Positions 30,309-41,171 are shown, numbered from the stretch's first letter. The stretch is 64,000 bases of DNA from Halocaridina rubra (GCA_037179515.1 JAXCGZ010019180.1:22377-86376); one strand, 5' to 3'. Made by a program: numbers and translations. The notes: generated by a model from the letters alone, not told the origin.

Positions 30309-31388
30309 TGTTAGTCGCTAATGGATTTTAGCCATTAACCCTTCACCTCCTTGATAACCCTTATTGCATCGCCTCGTTGAACAAAGAACCGTTGTAAACA
30401 AGTCATACCTCAGGTTAGTCCTAGTATCAAGGACCCCTAAAAAGCGAGAGGAGTTTTGTAAGACTTTATTACAAAAAGTTAGTTGCTGTCGTGAGATGCT
30501 ACGAGGCACTCATTTTTACTGTGTTTATTGACAGTACTTATAAGTTTATTCTTAGTTGTCCTCGTGAGATGCTACGAGACACTAATGTTTGTGACGTAAT
30601 TATAATGTGTGAAAGCTGTCGTAATTAATATTTATGAAATACATTTGCTACCGTGATTATTGATGGTGCATATATGTCGCACAAAAAATTTTTTCTTCTT
30701 GTGGGGCATTACGAGACACTCAAGTAGAAAACGTAATTGAGATATGTGGATCAGAAGACTTTTGAGTTTTGATTCGGAGTCCCGTGATTGCTGACGACAT
30801 CAGGGTTATCCGGATAGATGAGTACAGATTTATTTTATTTCTAACAATATTTATAACTACGTGTGAGGGACAGAATGAGCTCATTTAATTGAACACTTAT
30901 AGGTAGAATATATGTTAGAAAATAATTTTTCTGTATGAGGAAATTTTAATTTAAGGTGAGGAGAGTTTATTTAAATATTCACATATCAGCAGTTCATAAG
31001 CCCCCTTATAAAATATTTGCATGTATGTCTATGTATGTAATATTAATTATATATTATTGGTAGAGGATTTAATTGTAGTCGCCGTGGCTGAAGCGGTAGC
31101 GTCCGCGACTCTGAGGCGTCATTTCGAGGGTTCTCACCCCGTCACGGTCTGAGGTTAGCAAAGGCATGCACTCAGGGCAACGACTACATCTGCCAAAACA
31201 AGTCCTTCACAAGAAGGCAACCGTCCTAGCCCTTGGTTGAAAAGGGGGTCCGTGACGTAAAACCGGAACAAAACCGGTAGAGGATTTAATTTGAGATCGT
31301 GGTAGGCCTCTACTGAAGCCGTGTCAGGATTTCCGAATTTAGGGGGTTATAAGATCGAAGGGTATTAACACACAGGAAATCCTCCACA
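30309..31388 (+). repeat. 3' LTR of the BEL/Pao element, containing a SINE
   Basis: It starts TGTTAGTC after the polypurine tract and ends CCTCCACA, matching the 5' LTR end at 7934. A 20-bp motif like GTGAGATGCTACGAGRCACT occurs at 30491, 30564 and 30701. A 201-bp SINE plus its TSD sits at 31075-31291. Without the SINE the LTR is about 860 bp. Confidence 0.8.
31075..31275 (+). mobile_element. tRNA-derived SINE, copy 1
   Basis: It is flanked by a perfect 16-bp TSD GGTAGAGGATTTAATT (31059-31074 and 31276-31291). The 5' part resembles a tRNA: an A-box-like GTGGCTGAAGCGG and a B-box-like GAGGGTTCTCACCCC. The body shares AAGGCATGCACTCAGGG, CAAAACAAGTCCTTCACAAG and TCCTAGCCCTTGGT with the copies at 45575 and 58340. 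It ends CCGGAACAAAAC. Confidence 0.93.
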
Positions 31389-31993
31389 GAGCTATTAAGC
31401 CATTCACCTGATCCTGTGGTTCCATATATTGTTAAAATCAGTATCCTTCCCATTTATATTAATTTGGTAGCTAGTTTTGATACACGAAATAATTGAATAA
31501 TTAAATAAGTAACAAAAATCCACCTGTCAACAGTACTGAGTTAAGTTGCCAAGTAGTACAACTGTCTTATTTTCTTATTTTTTTTCTTTTCTTTTAGCTT
31601 TCTCTTTTACTATTTCTTTTATTTTGTATATATATTGAGTTAAATGTAAAGTCTGATCCTGTGATAACATATCTTGGATAGCAAGTGAGTTTATCAGTAA
31701 AGAAGATTATATACCAGAAACAGGTGGGTGCCTCCTCAGACACAAATTAGAATTTTCCTTCAGGTTTGACTTTGTTTTTGTTGCATTTTTTCTTTTTCTT
31801 TTTATCCTCAAATTACCATAGTCAAATTTTTAAGTTAAGATGTGTGTTACCAGAAAGTGATAAACTGAATCACTAAATAGCACTTAAATGGAGATATAAA
31901 AATTCTGTGTGAAGCTTAAATAAAAGTTTTTCTCTCTTTTCTTTTTCTCTTTCTCTTCTTCTTTCTATATTCTGTGAGAGGGAGAAAATAAAA
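31389..31993. other. AT-rich stretch upstream of CR1 ORF1
   Basis: No gene seen. A T-rich segment lies at 31560-31625 and TTTTCTCTCTTTTC runs near 31930. It may be the 5' UTR of the CR1 element (copy C5), possibly preceded by a little flanking DNA. Confidence 0.4.
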
Positions 31994-32603
31994 ATGAGGC
32001 CATCTCTGTCCCAAACCTCTCCCTCCCATGGGTCAGGAGGAGGGGTAGCAATTAGGAGACTAAAACAGAAAATCAAGAATTTAGAGACAATGGCTATAAG
32101 CCTTGATGATAAAATTCGGAATATGGATAGAGAAATGAAAGAGAATGAAACACTCAGAGAGGAAATAAGATGTTTGGAGGAAGCAAATAAAGCACAAGGG
32201 CAGGAGAGAAAGGAACTAGAAAAAAGAATAAAGAAGCTGGAAGGGGAAAAGAGTGAACTAGAAACTAGAATTTCTAAACAAGAAGATAAAAACAAACAGC
32301 TAAATGACAACCTAAATGATTTAGATGTTAGTTCATTGCTCTGTTCTGAGAGAGACGAGATTGCAGCTTGGAATGTCCAGATTAAGGAAAACATTGAACA
32401 ATTTAGAAAAGAGTTCCAGGAGCTGAATATGGAAAATGATGCCATGAAAACTTCCTTTGCTGATGCACTAAAAGGGAATGTGGCAGTAAAAGAGGCTGTA
32501 AAGGTGGTGGCACTGGAAAACATACAAACAGTTGACTATAAAGAGACAGTAATCAAAAAAATGAAAGACTTTGTGATGGAAAGGGCAAACCCACTAATCA
32601 AAC
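31994..32603 (+). pseudogene. CR1 ORF1, N-terminal coiled-coil part
   Basis: About 203 codons from ATG 31994 (MRPSLSQTSPSHGSGGG). From about residue 22 to 150 it is dense in Glu, Lys and Leu, with heptad-like spacing, and is predicted to be a long coiled coil. ORF1 proteins of CR1/L2 elements bind RNA and multimerise, often by such coiled coils. The frame runs into copy C4 at 32604; the protein resumes at about 34389 with LDKQKTVVISGTSE. Confidence 0.75.
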
Positions 32604-34389
32604 AGCTTTATCAGAGGAAAACTGAAGGTAAAAGAACAGGTTTTAAGGCTAAAGAGAGCGGATGGAAGCATCACTGAGACGGATGAAGAGATCTGCAAAG
32701 GATAGAACAAGGAGTTTCAGTCAGTATTTACAGAAGAAAATACCCCACCCCCTCAGATTGCAGTGATAGAAGCTCAAGGGCCGGTATTAGAGAACATCAA
32801 CCTTACAGCCACAGAGGTATGCAAAGCGCTGATGGATTTAGATGTTCATAAAGCTACAGGTCCTGATGACATATCCCCTCATGTGCTTAAAAAATGCGCA
32901 AACACAATATCAGTGGCACTAAGTATCATATTTAAGGAGTCACTGGAGTCGGGGGAGATTCCAAGATGCTGGAAACAAGCAAATGTGATACCTATCTTCA
33001 AAAAGGGAAGGAGGGATACGGCTCTGAACTATAGACCAGTTTCCTTGACCAGCATAGTTTGCAAAGTTATGGAGAAACTACTAAGGAAACATATCTCTCT
33101 TCACTTGGAATCCTTCAACTTTTTGTCAGTGAGGCAACATGGCTTCAGAGAAGGTAGATCAACAATAACAAACTTATTAGAATTTTATGATGAGGTAAGC
33201 CGAATCTTACAGGAAAGAGAGGGCTGGGCAGATTGCATATTCCTAGACTTCCAGAAAGCGTTTGACACTGTTCCACATGGGAGACTTATTAGGAAGCTGC
33301 AATCAATGGCTAGAATAGGTGGAAATGTTTTGGAAGGGATAAAAACTTACTTAGAAGGAAGGGAACAGAGGGTTAGAGTAAGACACTCAGTGTTTGAATG
33401 GAGAAGAGTTAGTAGTGGAGTTCCACAGGGTTCAGTTTTAGGGCCACTTTTGTTCCTTGTATATGTAAATGACCTACCAGAGTCTGTAAATTCGTTCATG
33501 AATATGTTTGCAGATGATGCAAAGATTGTGAAGAAAGTAAAAAACGAGAACAATGGTAGAGAACTTCAGGAGGATCTAAATAATCTGCATGAGTGGTCAG
33601 AAAAGTGGCTAATGAAATTCAATACTTCAAAATGTAAGGTAATGAGAATGGGTGCAAGTGCAAGAAGGCCCAAGCTTGACTACTCGGTGGCTGGAGTACA
33701 ACTTCAAGAGACAGATAATGAGAGAGATCTAGGAGTAAACATACTGGCAGATTTGTCTCCAGAAATACATATAAATGGCATAGTAAGGGCAGCATATGCA
33801 TTCTTATCAAATGTAAGGGTAGCCTTCAGGCACATGGACAAGGAAATGTTCAGAAATATTTATGTAACCTATGTGAGGCCAAAACTCGAATATGCAGCCC
33901 CCTTTTGGAATCTGCACTTGAAAAAGCACATAGCTAAGCTTGAAAAAGTTCAAAGACATGCCACGAAACTGGTGCCAGAAATACGCAATCTCAGTTACGA
34001 TGAGAGGCTGAGGGAATTAGACTTACCATCACTGGAAGCTAGAAGAGTGAGGGGGGATATGGTGACAGTTTTTAAATTCCTTCATGGTTATGATAAGCAT
34101 AGGGATCGATATTTTGATATGGCTGGATCTAGAACTATAGGTCATAGTTTGAAGCTTCGTAAGAAAACTTCCTTGCAGGATGTAAGGAAATACTTTTTCA
34201 GTGTAAGAGTAGTTGAAAATTGGAATTCGCTAAGCGAGGAGGTCGTTAATGCTATCTCAATCCATAGTTTTAAGGACAGGTATGATAAGTATCACTAAGT
34301 ATAAAATGGAACTGATCAGGATACGGGAAGATACGAGCTTTGGGCTCTTTCCCGTAAACACAATTAGGTAATCACAATTAGGTAATCAC
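32604..34389 (+). mobile_element. CR1-like element, 5'-truncated (copy C4), inserted in ORF1 of C5
   Basis: It starts AGCTTTATCAGAGG, the same point as C3 and C6, and ends with the hairpin (34323-34355) and two ACAATTAGGTAATC repeats. The host ORF1 reads through once it is removed. I could not define a clear TSD. Confidence 0.9.
32763..34298 (+). pseudogene. CR1-like reverse transcriptase (C4), best-preserved copy
   Basis: 511 open codons from the pre-RT linker to the natural C-terminus (HSFKDRYDKYH). All RT blocks are present, including FLDFQKAFDTV and catalytic FADDAK near 33510-33530. A short frameshift lies upstream near 32700 (AAAGGATAGAACAAGG). It has the full-length C-terminus (MAGSRT), unlike C3. 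The copy lacks an endonuclease, so it is not autonomous. Confidence 0.9.
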
Positions 34390-34853
34390 TTGATAAACAG
34401 AAGACAGTGGTAATCTCAGGCACAAGCGAATCCCAGGAGCCAACATGGCAGGGGAGACTTGAAGAAAATAAAGCTAGGGTTGCAGACCTGATAAGAAAGC
34501 TTGGAGTAGTTTGTGGTCCCGAGGATATTGTAAACATACACCAACTAGGTAAATATTCGAGGGAAGGAAAGCCGAGACCAACAAAAGTAGCCTTTGAGAG
34601 AGGGGAAACATGTAGGGAAATATTGTTGAGAAAAAAAAGTCTAAAAGACCTTCAAGAATTCAAAGAAGTGTTCATTAGACGATTCAGAATACAGGAAGAG
34701 ATGGGAAAGATCAAAGCCTTGTTGGAAGAGGCAAGAAGGTTAAATGAAGAAAGGAATGAAGAAGAGAAGAAAAATTTTCATTTCAGAGTTCGTCCAGACA
34801 AAGGGGAGATAAAGAAGATAATGAAAGAAGATCAGGGGATGAGGCCTTATTAA
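34390..34853 (+). pseudogene. CR1 ORF1, C-terminal part (C5)
   Basis: In frame with the 31994-32603 piece once C4 is removed. It reads ISGTSESQEPTWQGR, then VADLIRKLGVVCGPEDIVNIHQLG, FERGETCREILLRKKSLKD and a charged C-terminus ending at TAA 34851-34853. The middle resembles the RNA-binding C-terminal domain found in L1-like and CR1-like ORF1 proteins (trimming DLIRKLG and R/K-rich blocks). The ORF2 frame is already open upstream of this stop, so the two ORFs overlap. Confidence 0.7.
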
Positions 34854-35829
34854 GATTGTTATACACAAATGCTGATGGATTAGCTGGTAAGGCAGGAGAA
34901 TTAAAAGATAGGATTCACAACAGTAAGGCAGATATAGTAGCAATTACAGAGACTAAGTTGAGTGAGGACATAAACAGTGTCAAAGTTTTTCCTAAGGGCT
35001 TCAGAATATTAAGGGATGAAAGATCTGAGAGGACTGGTGGAGGGATAGCACTGCTCATAAGTGAAAGGATTCAAGTTGAAGAAATAAACTTGGCTATAGA
35101 AAGTGAGTTCAAGGAATTTCTTGTTGCTCGCATAAATACTGGGTCAGAGAGCATAATAATAACTGTTGTATATAACCCACCAAGGAACCAGAACAGGCTA
35201 GAAGTTTATGAAGAATGTCATATAGGTACTATTGAAGTCATAAACTCAGTTGTTAACATGGCCCGGGAGAGAAAATGTAGGATTTTGATTATGGGAGATT
35301 TTAATCATAAAGAGATAGATTGGATAAATCTTGACCCACACAGTGGTGAGGACTCATTCGGGGCAAGATTCCTAGATTGCGTACAAGGGAATTTCCTACA
35401 CCAACATGTAATGAAGCCAACGAGGGCCAGGGGTTGGGATGAGCCATCACTACTTGATCTAGTAGTCACAGATAATGTGTTGGATATTGAAAAAATTGAG
35501 TATGAACCACCAATTGGAAAGAGTGACCACTGTGTGTTGTTGATGGAGTATATCATTGAAGATATTCTCCCTGAGAGTAGAGGCACTGAGGACATGAGGA
35601 GGAACTATCCCAAAGGAGATTACATCAAAATGAATGAGCTTTTTGCAGTTATTGACTGGAGAACCTTATTTTACAACAAATCTGTACAAGAAATGTATGA
35701 CATCTTTTGTGAGAAATATGGGAAGATAGTAGATTGCTGCATACCTGTCACCAAAGTAGGTGTAATTCATGCCAGAGAGAAATGGTTCGATAATGGGTGT
35801 AAAAGAGCAAAGGAGTGGAGAGACAAATG
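34835..35829 (+). pseudogene. CR1 ORF2 endonuclease domain (C5)
   Basis: An APE-type endonuclease reads LLYTNADGLAGK, ADIVAITETKLSED (catalytic Glu), GGGIALLIS, ILIMGDFNHKEIDW and, at the end, PPIGKSDHCVLL (catalytic D-H). It nicks target DNA in this family. The frame upstream of 34856 (SGDEALLR) is open and overlaps ORF1. TGA at 35827-35829, where homologues would probably have TGG, interrupts the link to RT. Confidence 0.9.
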
Positions 35830-36460
35830 ATGGAAAAGGCATAGGAGGAGAAAAAACATATATGCCTGGCAAACTTACAAAATAGCAAGAAATAACTACC
35901 TAAGTAAAAGGAGAGAGGCAGAGAGAGACTATGAGAGGGACATCACCAGGAAGGCTAAAGAAAATCCCAAGCTTTTCCACAGCTTTATCAGAGGAAAACT
36001 CAAGGTAAAAGAACAGGTTTTAAGGCTAAAGAGAGCGGATGGAAGCATCACTGAGACGGATGAAGAGATCTGCAAAGAATTGAACAAGGAGTTTCAGTCA
36101 GTATTTACAGAAGAAAATACCCCACCCCCTCAGATTGCAGTGATAGAAGCTCAAGGGCTGGTATTGGAGAACATCATCCTTACAGCCACAGAGGTATGCA
36201 AAGCGCTGATGGATTTAGATGTTCATAAAGCTACAGGTCCTGATGACATATCCCCTCATGTACTTAAAAAATGCGCAAACTCAATATCAGTGGCACTGGG
36301 TATCATATTTAAAAAGTCACTGGAGTCAGGGGAGATTCCAAGATGCTGGAAACAAGCAACTGTGATACCTATCTTCAAAAGGAGAAGGAGGGATACGGCT
36401 CTGAACTATAGACCAGTTTCCTTGACCAGCATAGTTTGCAATGTTATGGAGAAACTACTA
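35830..36460 (+). pseudogene. CR1 ORF2 RT, first part (C5)
   Basis: Continues the endonuclease frame after one TGA: linker (RNNYLSKRREAERDYERD), then KVKEQVLRLKRADGSITETDE, the HKATGPDDISPHVLK block and NYRPVSLTSIVCNVMEKLL. It stops at the insertion of an antisense RTE-like element at 36461. The sequence matching the start of truncated copies C3, C4 and C6 is at 35981, preceded by GCTTTTCCAC. Confidence 0.9.
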
Positions 36461-36876
36461 TCTACCTTGGCTGTTTCCACCTTTAATTGGGGGGTAGCCG
36501 ACATCAAGAAAGGAAAACAAATAGAAGGATTACTTTGCTCTATGGGCAATGACGAGGGAGCTAGCGACTGTTCAGATAGGACTGCTGGAGTGCCACAGCC
36601 CATCGTCCCCGCTCTTCCACAACTTGTGTCGCTTCACAACTGCCAACTCCTCCTACTGCCCCTACCACAGGGCTACCTCTGTTAGATGCAGCCCTGTGGC
36701 AACAGCAGATGCCCATCAGAGCTGCGTCACAATCGCTCGCCACTCATTCCTATTCCTAGCACGCTCACTTGCTTCCCTCACATCCATCCTCCTATCATTC
36801 AGAGCTCTCCTTACTCCATCCATCCACCCAAACCTAGGCCTCCTTCTAGTATTTCTCCCATCAACTCTCGCATTCA

Positions 36877-37416
36877 TCACATTTTCAGCAGCCTTTCATC
36901 ATCCATCCTTTCCACATGGCCAAACCATCTCAGAACATTCATATCTACTCTGGCTGCAATTTCTCTCCTCACACCCGTTCTTGCTCTCACCACTTCATTC
37001 CTAACCCTATCCAATCGAGATACACCAATCATACTCCTCAGGCATTTCATCTCAAACACATTTAGTTTCCGTCTCTCACTTACTTTCATACCCCATAACT
37101 CTGATCCATACATCACAGTTGGCACAACCACTTTCTCATATAAAACTTTCTTAACATTCGTTTCCAACCCTCTATTCTTCATCACTCCTTTCAATGCACC
37201 CAACACTTTACATTCTTCATTCACTCTGTGACACACTTCTGCTTCCAATCCACCATTTGCAGCTATAACCGAGCCTAAATACTTAAACTGATTAACCTCC
37301 TCAAGTGTCTCTCCATTCAACATAGCATTCAATCCAGCGCCATCCTCATTTCTTGTACACCTCATAACCTTACTCTTTCCCACATTCACTCGCAACTTCC
37401 TTCTCTCACACACCAT
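36877..37416 (-). pseudogene. RTE-like RT C-terminal domain, frameshifted
   Basis: 179 codons beginning VCERRKLRVNVGKSKVMRC, then FKYLGSVIAANGG, VLYEKVVVPTVMYGSELWG, MKCLRSMIGVSRLDRVRN and LRWFGHVERMDDERLLK. These are standard RTE thumb and C-terminal blocks. It overlaps the upstream ORF end by about 10 bases because of a small indel. The 3' UTR follows to 36461. Confidence 0.9.
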
Positions 37417-39721
37417 TCCAAATTCTGACTAACTGACACAGCTTTTCCTCTGAATCTGCCAACACCACAGTATCATCTGCAAACAGCAACTGATTCAGCT
37501 CCCACTCGTTATCATCCCCATCTACCAATCTAAAACGTCGACCACGCACACGCTCATTCACCTCTCTTACAGCTCCATCAATATACAAAATGAACAGCCA
37601 TGGTAACATCAAACATCCCTGTCTCAGTCCCACACTCACTGGAAACCACTCACTCACTTCATTCCCTACCCTAACACAAGCTCTACTGCCCTCATACAAA
37701 CTCTTCACTGCATGCAACAATTTACCATTAACTCCATATAATCTCAAAACATTCCACTTAGCCTCTCTATCAACTCTATCATATGCTTTCTTCAGATCCA
37801 AAAATGCAAAATACACATCCTTACCATTTGCTAAATATTTCTCACATAACTGCCTAACTATAAAAATCTTATCTATACAACCTCTACCTCTCCTAAAACC
37901 ACTCTGCACTTCCGCGATCACATATTCTGTCTTATCCCTACTCCTATTAACCAGTATCCTACCATACACTTTTCCTACCACACTAAGCAAATTTATACAC
38001 CTAAAATTACTGCATTCATACATATCTCCCTTACCTTTGTATAGGGGCATTATACAGGCAATCACCCATTCCACTGGCACCAATGACAACATAAAGCATA
38101 TATTAAACACTCTCACTAACCATTCCAATGCAGTCACATCCCCTTCTTTCAACATCTCCTCTCTCACACCATCCATTCCAGGTGCTTTACCTGCTTTCGC
38201 TTTATACAATGCCCTTATCACCTCCTCTCTTGTAATCTCTCTCTCATTTTCATCTCCCATTACTGGCCCTTGAACCCCTCCCACTGCCACTATAGCTGCC
38301 TCTCTATCTTCCTCAACATTCAGCAAGCACTCAAAATATTCTGCCCATCTTTTCCTTGCATCGTTCCCTCTTAACATCTGTCCATTCACATCTTTCACTG
38401 TCTCTTCCATCCTCGATCCACCCTTCCTTACTCTCTTCACTTCTTTCCAAAACTTCTTTTTATTCTCCTCATATGACCTACTAAAATCCTGTCCCCACCT
38501 AACAATTGCCAACCTCTTCTCTTCCTCTACCTTCCGCTTGGTTTCCACATTTTTCTCCCTATATCTTTCATACTTCTCCCTACTTTTACACTGCAGCCAT
38601 TCCTCAAAAGCCCTCTTTTTCTCTTCCACCTTCATTTTCACCCCTTCATTCCACCACTCGCTGCCTTTCCTCAAGCCACCTCCAACAAACCTCTTTCCAC
38701 ACACATCACTTGCATGTCCCACAAAGCATTTTTTCATCAACCCCCATTCCTCCCCTAACTCCCCAACTTCTCTTTCTTTCACCCTGTCATATGCCACTCT
38801 CAACCTGTCCTGATATTCCTGTCTCCTCTCGGGCTTTTTCAACTCTTCCACCTTCACTATTTCCCTTCTACATCCCCCCACACTATTTCCCCACTCTTTT
38901 GCTACTACCACTTTTGCTTCAACCAAAAAATGATCAGACATCCCAGCAGCCACACCCCTGAATGCATGTACATCTTTAACTCTACCAACCATGCTCTTTG
39001 CTACCAACACATAATCCATCAATGCTCTTTCTTTCACTCTTCCATTTGTTACTCTCATCCATGTATACTTATTTATTAACTTCTTCTTAAATAAACTATT
39101 ACCTATCACCAACTCTTGCTCCACACACATATCTATCAGTCTCTCGCCACTCTCATTCCCACTTGGTACCCCATACTTTATTACAACACCTTCTATCTCT
39201 CCATCACCCACTCTGGCATTCAAGTCACCCAAAACAACTACATAGTTCCGTCTACTCAGACCATCCACACATCTAGTTAACTCATTCCAGAATTCATCCC
39301 GCTCTTCCTCAAGTCTCTCACATCCTGGCCCATACGGACTAACAAAAGCCCAACATTCCCTTCCTATCCTAGCCCTCACCCACATCAGCCTAGATGACAC
39401 TTCTTTCCATTCCACTACCTGATTTACCAACCATTCACTCAGCAATAATGCCACACCTTCTCTCGCTCTCCCCCTTTCAACCCCAGACACCCTACCCGTC
39501 ACATCACCAAATGCCACTTCTCCTTTTCCTTTCATCTTTGTCTCACACAATGCCAATACATCCATCCTCCTCCTACCAAACATATATCCAATCTCACATC
39601 TTTTGCTCTCTATAGTACTACAACCATGCACATTTAGACACCCCAAAGCTAGAGTTTGGGGGGAAGTTATTCTCCCCTCTACTCCCCTTCTCCTTTGACG
39701 TCTCGCAGGAGGTTGATACAA
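37406..39721 (-). pseudogene. RTE-like endonuclease and RT (antisense copy)
   Basis: 771 codons. The endonuclease reads LGCLNVHGCSTIESK, MDVLALCETKMKGKGE (catalytic Glu), WAFVSPYGPG, VVVLGDLNARVGD and GMSDHFLVEAK (D-H). A charged linker follows, then RT: AGKAPGMDGVREEMLKEG, IMPLYKGKGD, VQSGFRRGRGC, FAFLDLKKAYDRVD (catalytic D), VGLRQGCLMLPWLF and catalytic FADDTVVLADS. The frame ends after CQLVRIWNGV; the C-terminal part lies in another frame. The other copy has the same break. Confidence 0.93.
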
Positions 39722-39843
39722 GGGGGGGATTTCTAGTCCCCCCGTCCACTTTTAGTCGCCTTTTATGACATGCAGAGAATACGGTGAGCCTATTCTTTGA
39801 TGTTGTGGCCGCCCCACAGGGCACTGCCTGCCCCACAGGGCAC

Positions 39844-41070
39844 AAACTACTAAGTAAACATATCTCTTTTCACTTGGAATCCTTCAACATTTTGTCAGTA
39901 AGGCAACATGGCTTCAGAGAAGGTAGATCAACAGTAACAAACTTATTAGAATTTTATGATGAGGTAAGCCGAATCTTACAGGCAAAAGAGGGCTGAGCAG
40001 ATTGCATATTCCTAGACTTTCAGAAAGCGTTTGACACTGTTCCACATGGGAGACTTATTAGGAAGCTGCAATCAATGGCTAGAATAGGTGGAAATGTTTT
40101 GGAATGGATAAAAACTTACTTAGAAGGAAGGGAACAGAGGGTTAGAGTAAGATACTCAGTGTCTGAATGGAGAAGAGTTAGTAGTGGAGTTCTACAGGGT
40201 TCAGTTTTAGGGCCACTTTTGTTCCTTGTATATGTAAATGACCTACCAAAGTCTGTAAATTCATTCATGAATATGTTTGCAGATGATGCAAAGATTGTGA
40301 AGAAAGTAGAAAACGAGAACAATGGTAGAGAACTTCAGGAAGATCTAAATAGTCTGCATGAGTGGTAAGAAAAGTTGCTAATGGAATTCAATACTTCAAA
40401 ATGTAAGGTAATGAGAATGGGTGCAAGTGCAAGAAGGCCCAAGCTTGACTACTCGGTGGCTGGAGTACAACTTCAAGAGACAGAAAATGAGAGAGATCTA
40501 GTAGTAAACATACTGACAGATTTGTCTCCAGAAATACATATAAATGGCATAGTAAGGGCAGCATATGCATTCTTATCAAATGTAAGGGTAGCCTTCAGGC
40601 ACATGGACAAGGAAATGTTCAGAAATTTTTATGTAACCTATGTGAGGCCAAAACTCGAATATGCAGCCCCCTTTTGGAATCTGCACTTGAAAAAGCACAT
40701 AGCTAAGCTTGAAAAAGTTCAAAGACATGCCACGAAGCTGGTGCCAGAAATACGCAATCTCGGTTATGATGAGAGGCTGAGGTAATTAGACTTACCATCA
40801 CTGGAAGCTAGAAGATTGAGGGGGAATATGTTTACAGTCTTTAAATTCCTTCATGGTTATGATAGAGTGGATAGGGATCGATATTTTGATATGGCTGGCT
40901 CTAGAACTAGAGGTCATAGTTTGAAGCTTTGTAAGAAAACTTCTTTGCAGGATGTAAGGAAATACTTTTTCAGTGTAAAAGTAGTTGATAATTGGAATTG
41001 GCTAAGCGAGGAGGTCGTTAGTGCTATCTCAATCCATAGTTTTAAGGACAGGTATGATAATTATCACTAA
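39844..41070 (+). pseudogene. CR1 ORF2 RT, second part (C5)
   Basis: Resumes with KHISFHLESFNILSVRQHGF, continues through FLDFQKAFDTV, SSGVLQGSVLGPLLF (Pro to Leu in the GVPQGS block) and FADDAK (about 40285) to the natural end. Stops interrupt it at about 39994 (W to TGA), 40366 (S to TAA) and 40783 (E to TAA). It keeps the in-frame MAGSRT C-terminus. Confidence 0.9.
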
Positions 41071-41171
41071 GTATAAAATGGAACCGATCAAGAGACGAGA
41101 AGATACGAGCTTTGGGCTCTTTTCCGTAAACACAATTAGGTAAGTACAATTAGGTAAGTACACACACACAC
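41071..41171 (+). other. CR1 3' UTR hairpin and terminal repeats (C5)
   Basis: It has the family hairpin with GAGC-TTTGG-GCTC at its centre (41095-41127) and two units of ACAATTAGGTAAGT followed by (AC)n. The outer stem has two changes relative to C4 and C6. Confidence 0.75.

Larger units (their letters stand above)
7773..31388 (+). mobile_element. BEL/Pao retrotransposon, deleted and interrupted by element B
   Basis: The parts are the LTR remnant 7773-7934, PBS, leader, gag-protease 8689-10815, then after the 18.6 kb insertion (10840-29434, TSD CAGAT) an RT C-terminal fragment 29440-30044, a polypurine tract and the 3' LTR 30309-31388. RT palm, RNase H and integrase are missing, so the element was already deleted. 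The family call rests on the Gag, zinc-knuckle and protease block order and on the Pao-type RT end. Confidence 0.85.
36461..39843 (-). mobile_element. RTE-like non-LTR retrotransposon, antisense, nearly full length
   Basis: A perfect 9-bp TSD AAACTACTA (36452-36460 and 39844-39852) lies in the host CR1 RT. On the minus strand it begins with two copies of GTGCCCTGTGGGGC, then CAACATCAAAGAATAG, then endonuclease and RT, and ends CAGCCAAGGTAGA. A second copy on the plus strand is at 46265-49591. The protein blocks resemble the RTE group; the exact clade (RTE, RTEX or Proto2) is uncertain. Confidence 0.92.
31994..41171 (+). mobile_element. Near full-length CR1-like element (copy C5), twice interrupted
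   Basis: The pieces are 31994-32603 (ORF1 start), 34390-36460 (ORF1 end, endonuclease, RT start) and 39844-41171 (RT end, 3' UTR, tail). The gaps hold copy C4 and an antisense RTE-like element. It is the only copy here with the 5' half of the element. Stops in ORF2 show it is inactive. Confidence 0.9.

Noticed and set aside
31873..32523. Minus-strand Ser/Phe-rich frame of 216 codons
   Set aside because: It is the antisense of the Glu/Lys-rich coiled-coil ORF1.
32604..32620. A spliced chimera of ORF1 and RT instead of an insertion
   Set aside because: ORF1 continues directly after the 3' tail of the C4 copy, and the sequence at the ORF1 junction lacks a GT donor, so insertion explains it better.
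34390..34853. An independent host gene between CR1 copies
   Set aside because: It continues the ORF1 frame interrupted at 32603 and leads into the CR1 endonuclease.
38506..38961. Plus-strand Ser/Pro/His-rich frames at 36549-39615, and their mirror at 46316-49690
   Set aside because: They are antisense shadows of the RTE-like endonuclease and RT.
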